Source: Avichristensenella sp031550455
GTDB lineage: Bacteria; Bacillota; Clostridia; Christensenellales; Aristaeellaceae
Reading direction: 5' to 3'
DNA: 16,849 nt
Assembly (NCBI GenBank): GCA_031550455.1
Contig: JAVBOQ010000178.1
Span: 1-16,849 of the forward strand
Shown: positions 14,124 through 16,849 of the stretch, piece by piece
How positions within the stretch are numbered: the stretch's first letter is position 1
Layout: each line of letters begins with the position of its first letter
Notes under the pieces: generated by a model
What the model saw: only the letters and a program-made list of their open reading frames with translations
What the model was told of the DNA's origin: nothing
Database searches by the model: none
Program-made: the position numbers and the translations under genes

Positions 14124-16849
<2,726 letters not shown>

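Overview
The window looks like chromosomal DNA from a GC-rich, low-passage-of-mobile-elements member of the Firmicutes/Bacillota, most likely class Clostridia. The evidence is strong AGGAGG-type ribosome binding sites before nearly every gene, TTGACA/TATAAT-like promoters, and the order rpoC / L7Ae-like protein (YbxF family) / rpsL / rpsG / fusA, which is the Firmicutes form of the str region. The genus cannot be fixed from sequence reading alone. No tRNA, rRNA, CRISPR array, transposase or phage gene was seen.

Left part (1-6760): a minus-strand operon of seven genes that starts at a near-consensus promoter (6730-6758) and ends at a perfect 20-bp hairpin (151-194). In transcription order it encodes two Dpp/Opp-type ABC permeases (DppB-like, DppC-like), an acetoacetate-decarboxylase-fold enzyme, two Dpp/Opp-type ABC ATPases (DppD-like, DppF-like) and two tandem paralogous short-chain dehydrogenases. 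The operon has no substrate-binding protein and no regulator. It reads as an uptake-plus-catabolism unit for a small oxygenated compound that cannot be named from the sequence. Beyond its terminator, up to the left edge, is a palindromic intergenic repeat.

Middle (6760-9250): a 0.55-kb divergent control region holds back-to-back promoters. To its right, on the plus strand, are an NAD(P)-dependent aldehyde dehydrogenase and a small nitroreductase-family flavoprotein. The divergent layout suggests that the aldehyde dehydrogenase belongs to the same pathway (inference).

Right part (9250-16849): the minus-strand informational cluster. It runs from the 3' two-thirds of rpoC (cut by the right edge) through a class I methyltransferase, an L7Ae-like RNA-binding protein, rpsL (S12), rpsG (S7) and fusA (EF-G), and ends at a hairpin shared with the convergent nitroreductase gene. 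A strong promoter overlaps the methyltransferase stop codon, so the L7Ae-rpsL-rpsG-fusA genes can be transcribed separately from rpoC. The spacers here are unusually long and hairpin-rich and include two copies of a double-hairpin repeat.

Most notable points: (1) the transporter/decarboxylase-fold/dehydrogenase operon with a divergent aldehyde dehydrogenase is a candidate undescribed catabolic module; (2) its acetoacetate-decarboxylase-like enzyme keeps the Schiff-base lysine but appears to lack the other classical active-site residues; (3) the two dehydrogenases have differently eroded dinucleotide-binding loops; (4) EF-G has NTMD where NKMD is expected in the guanine-recognition motif.
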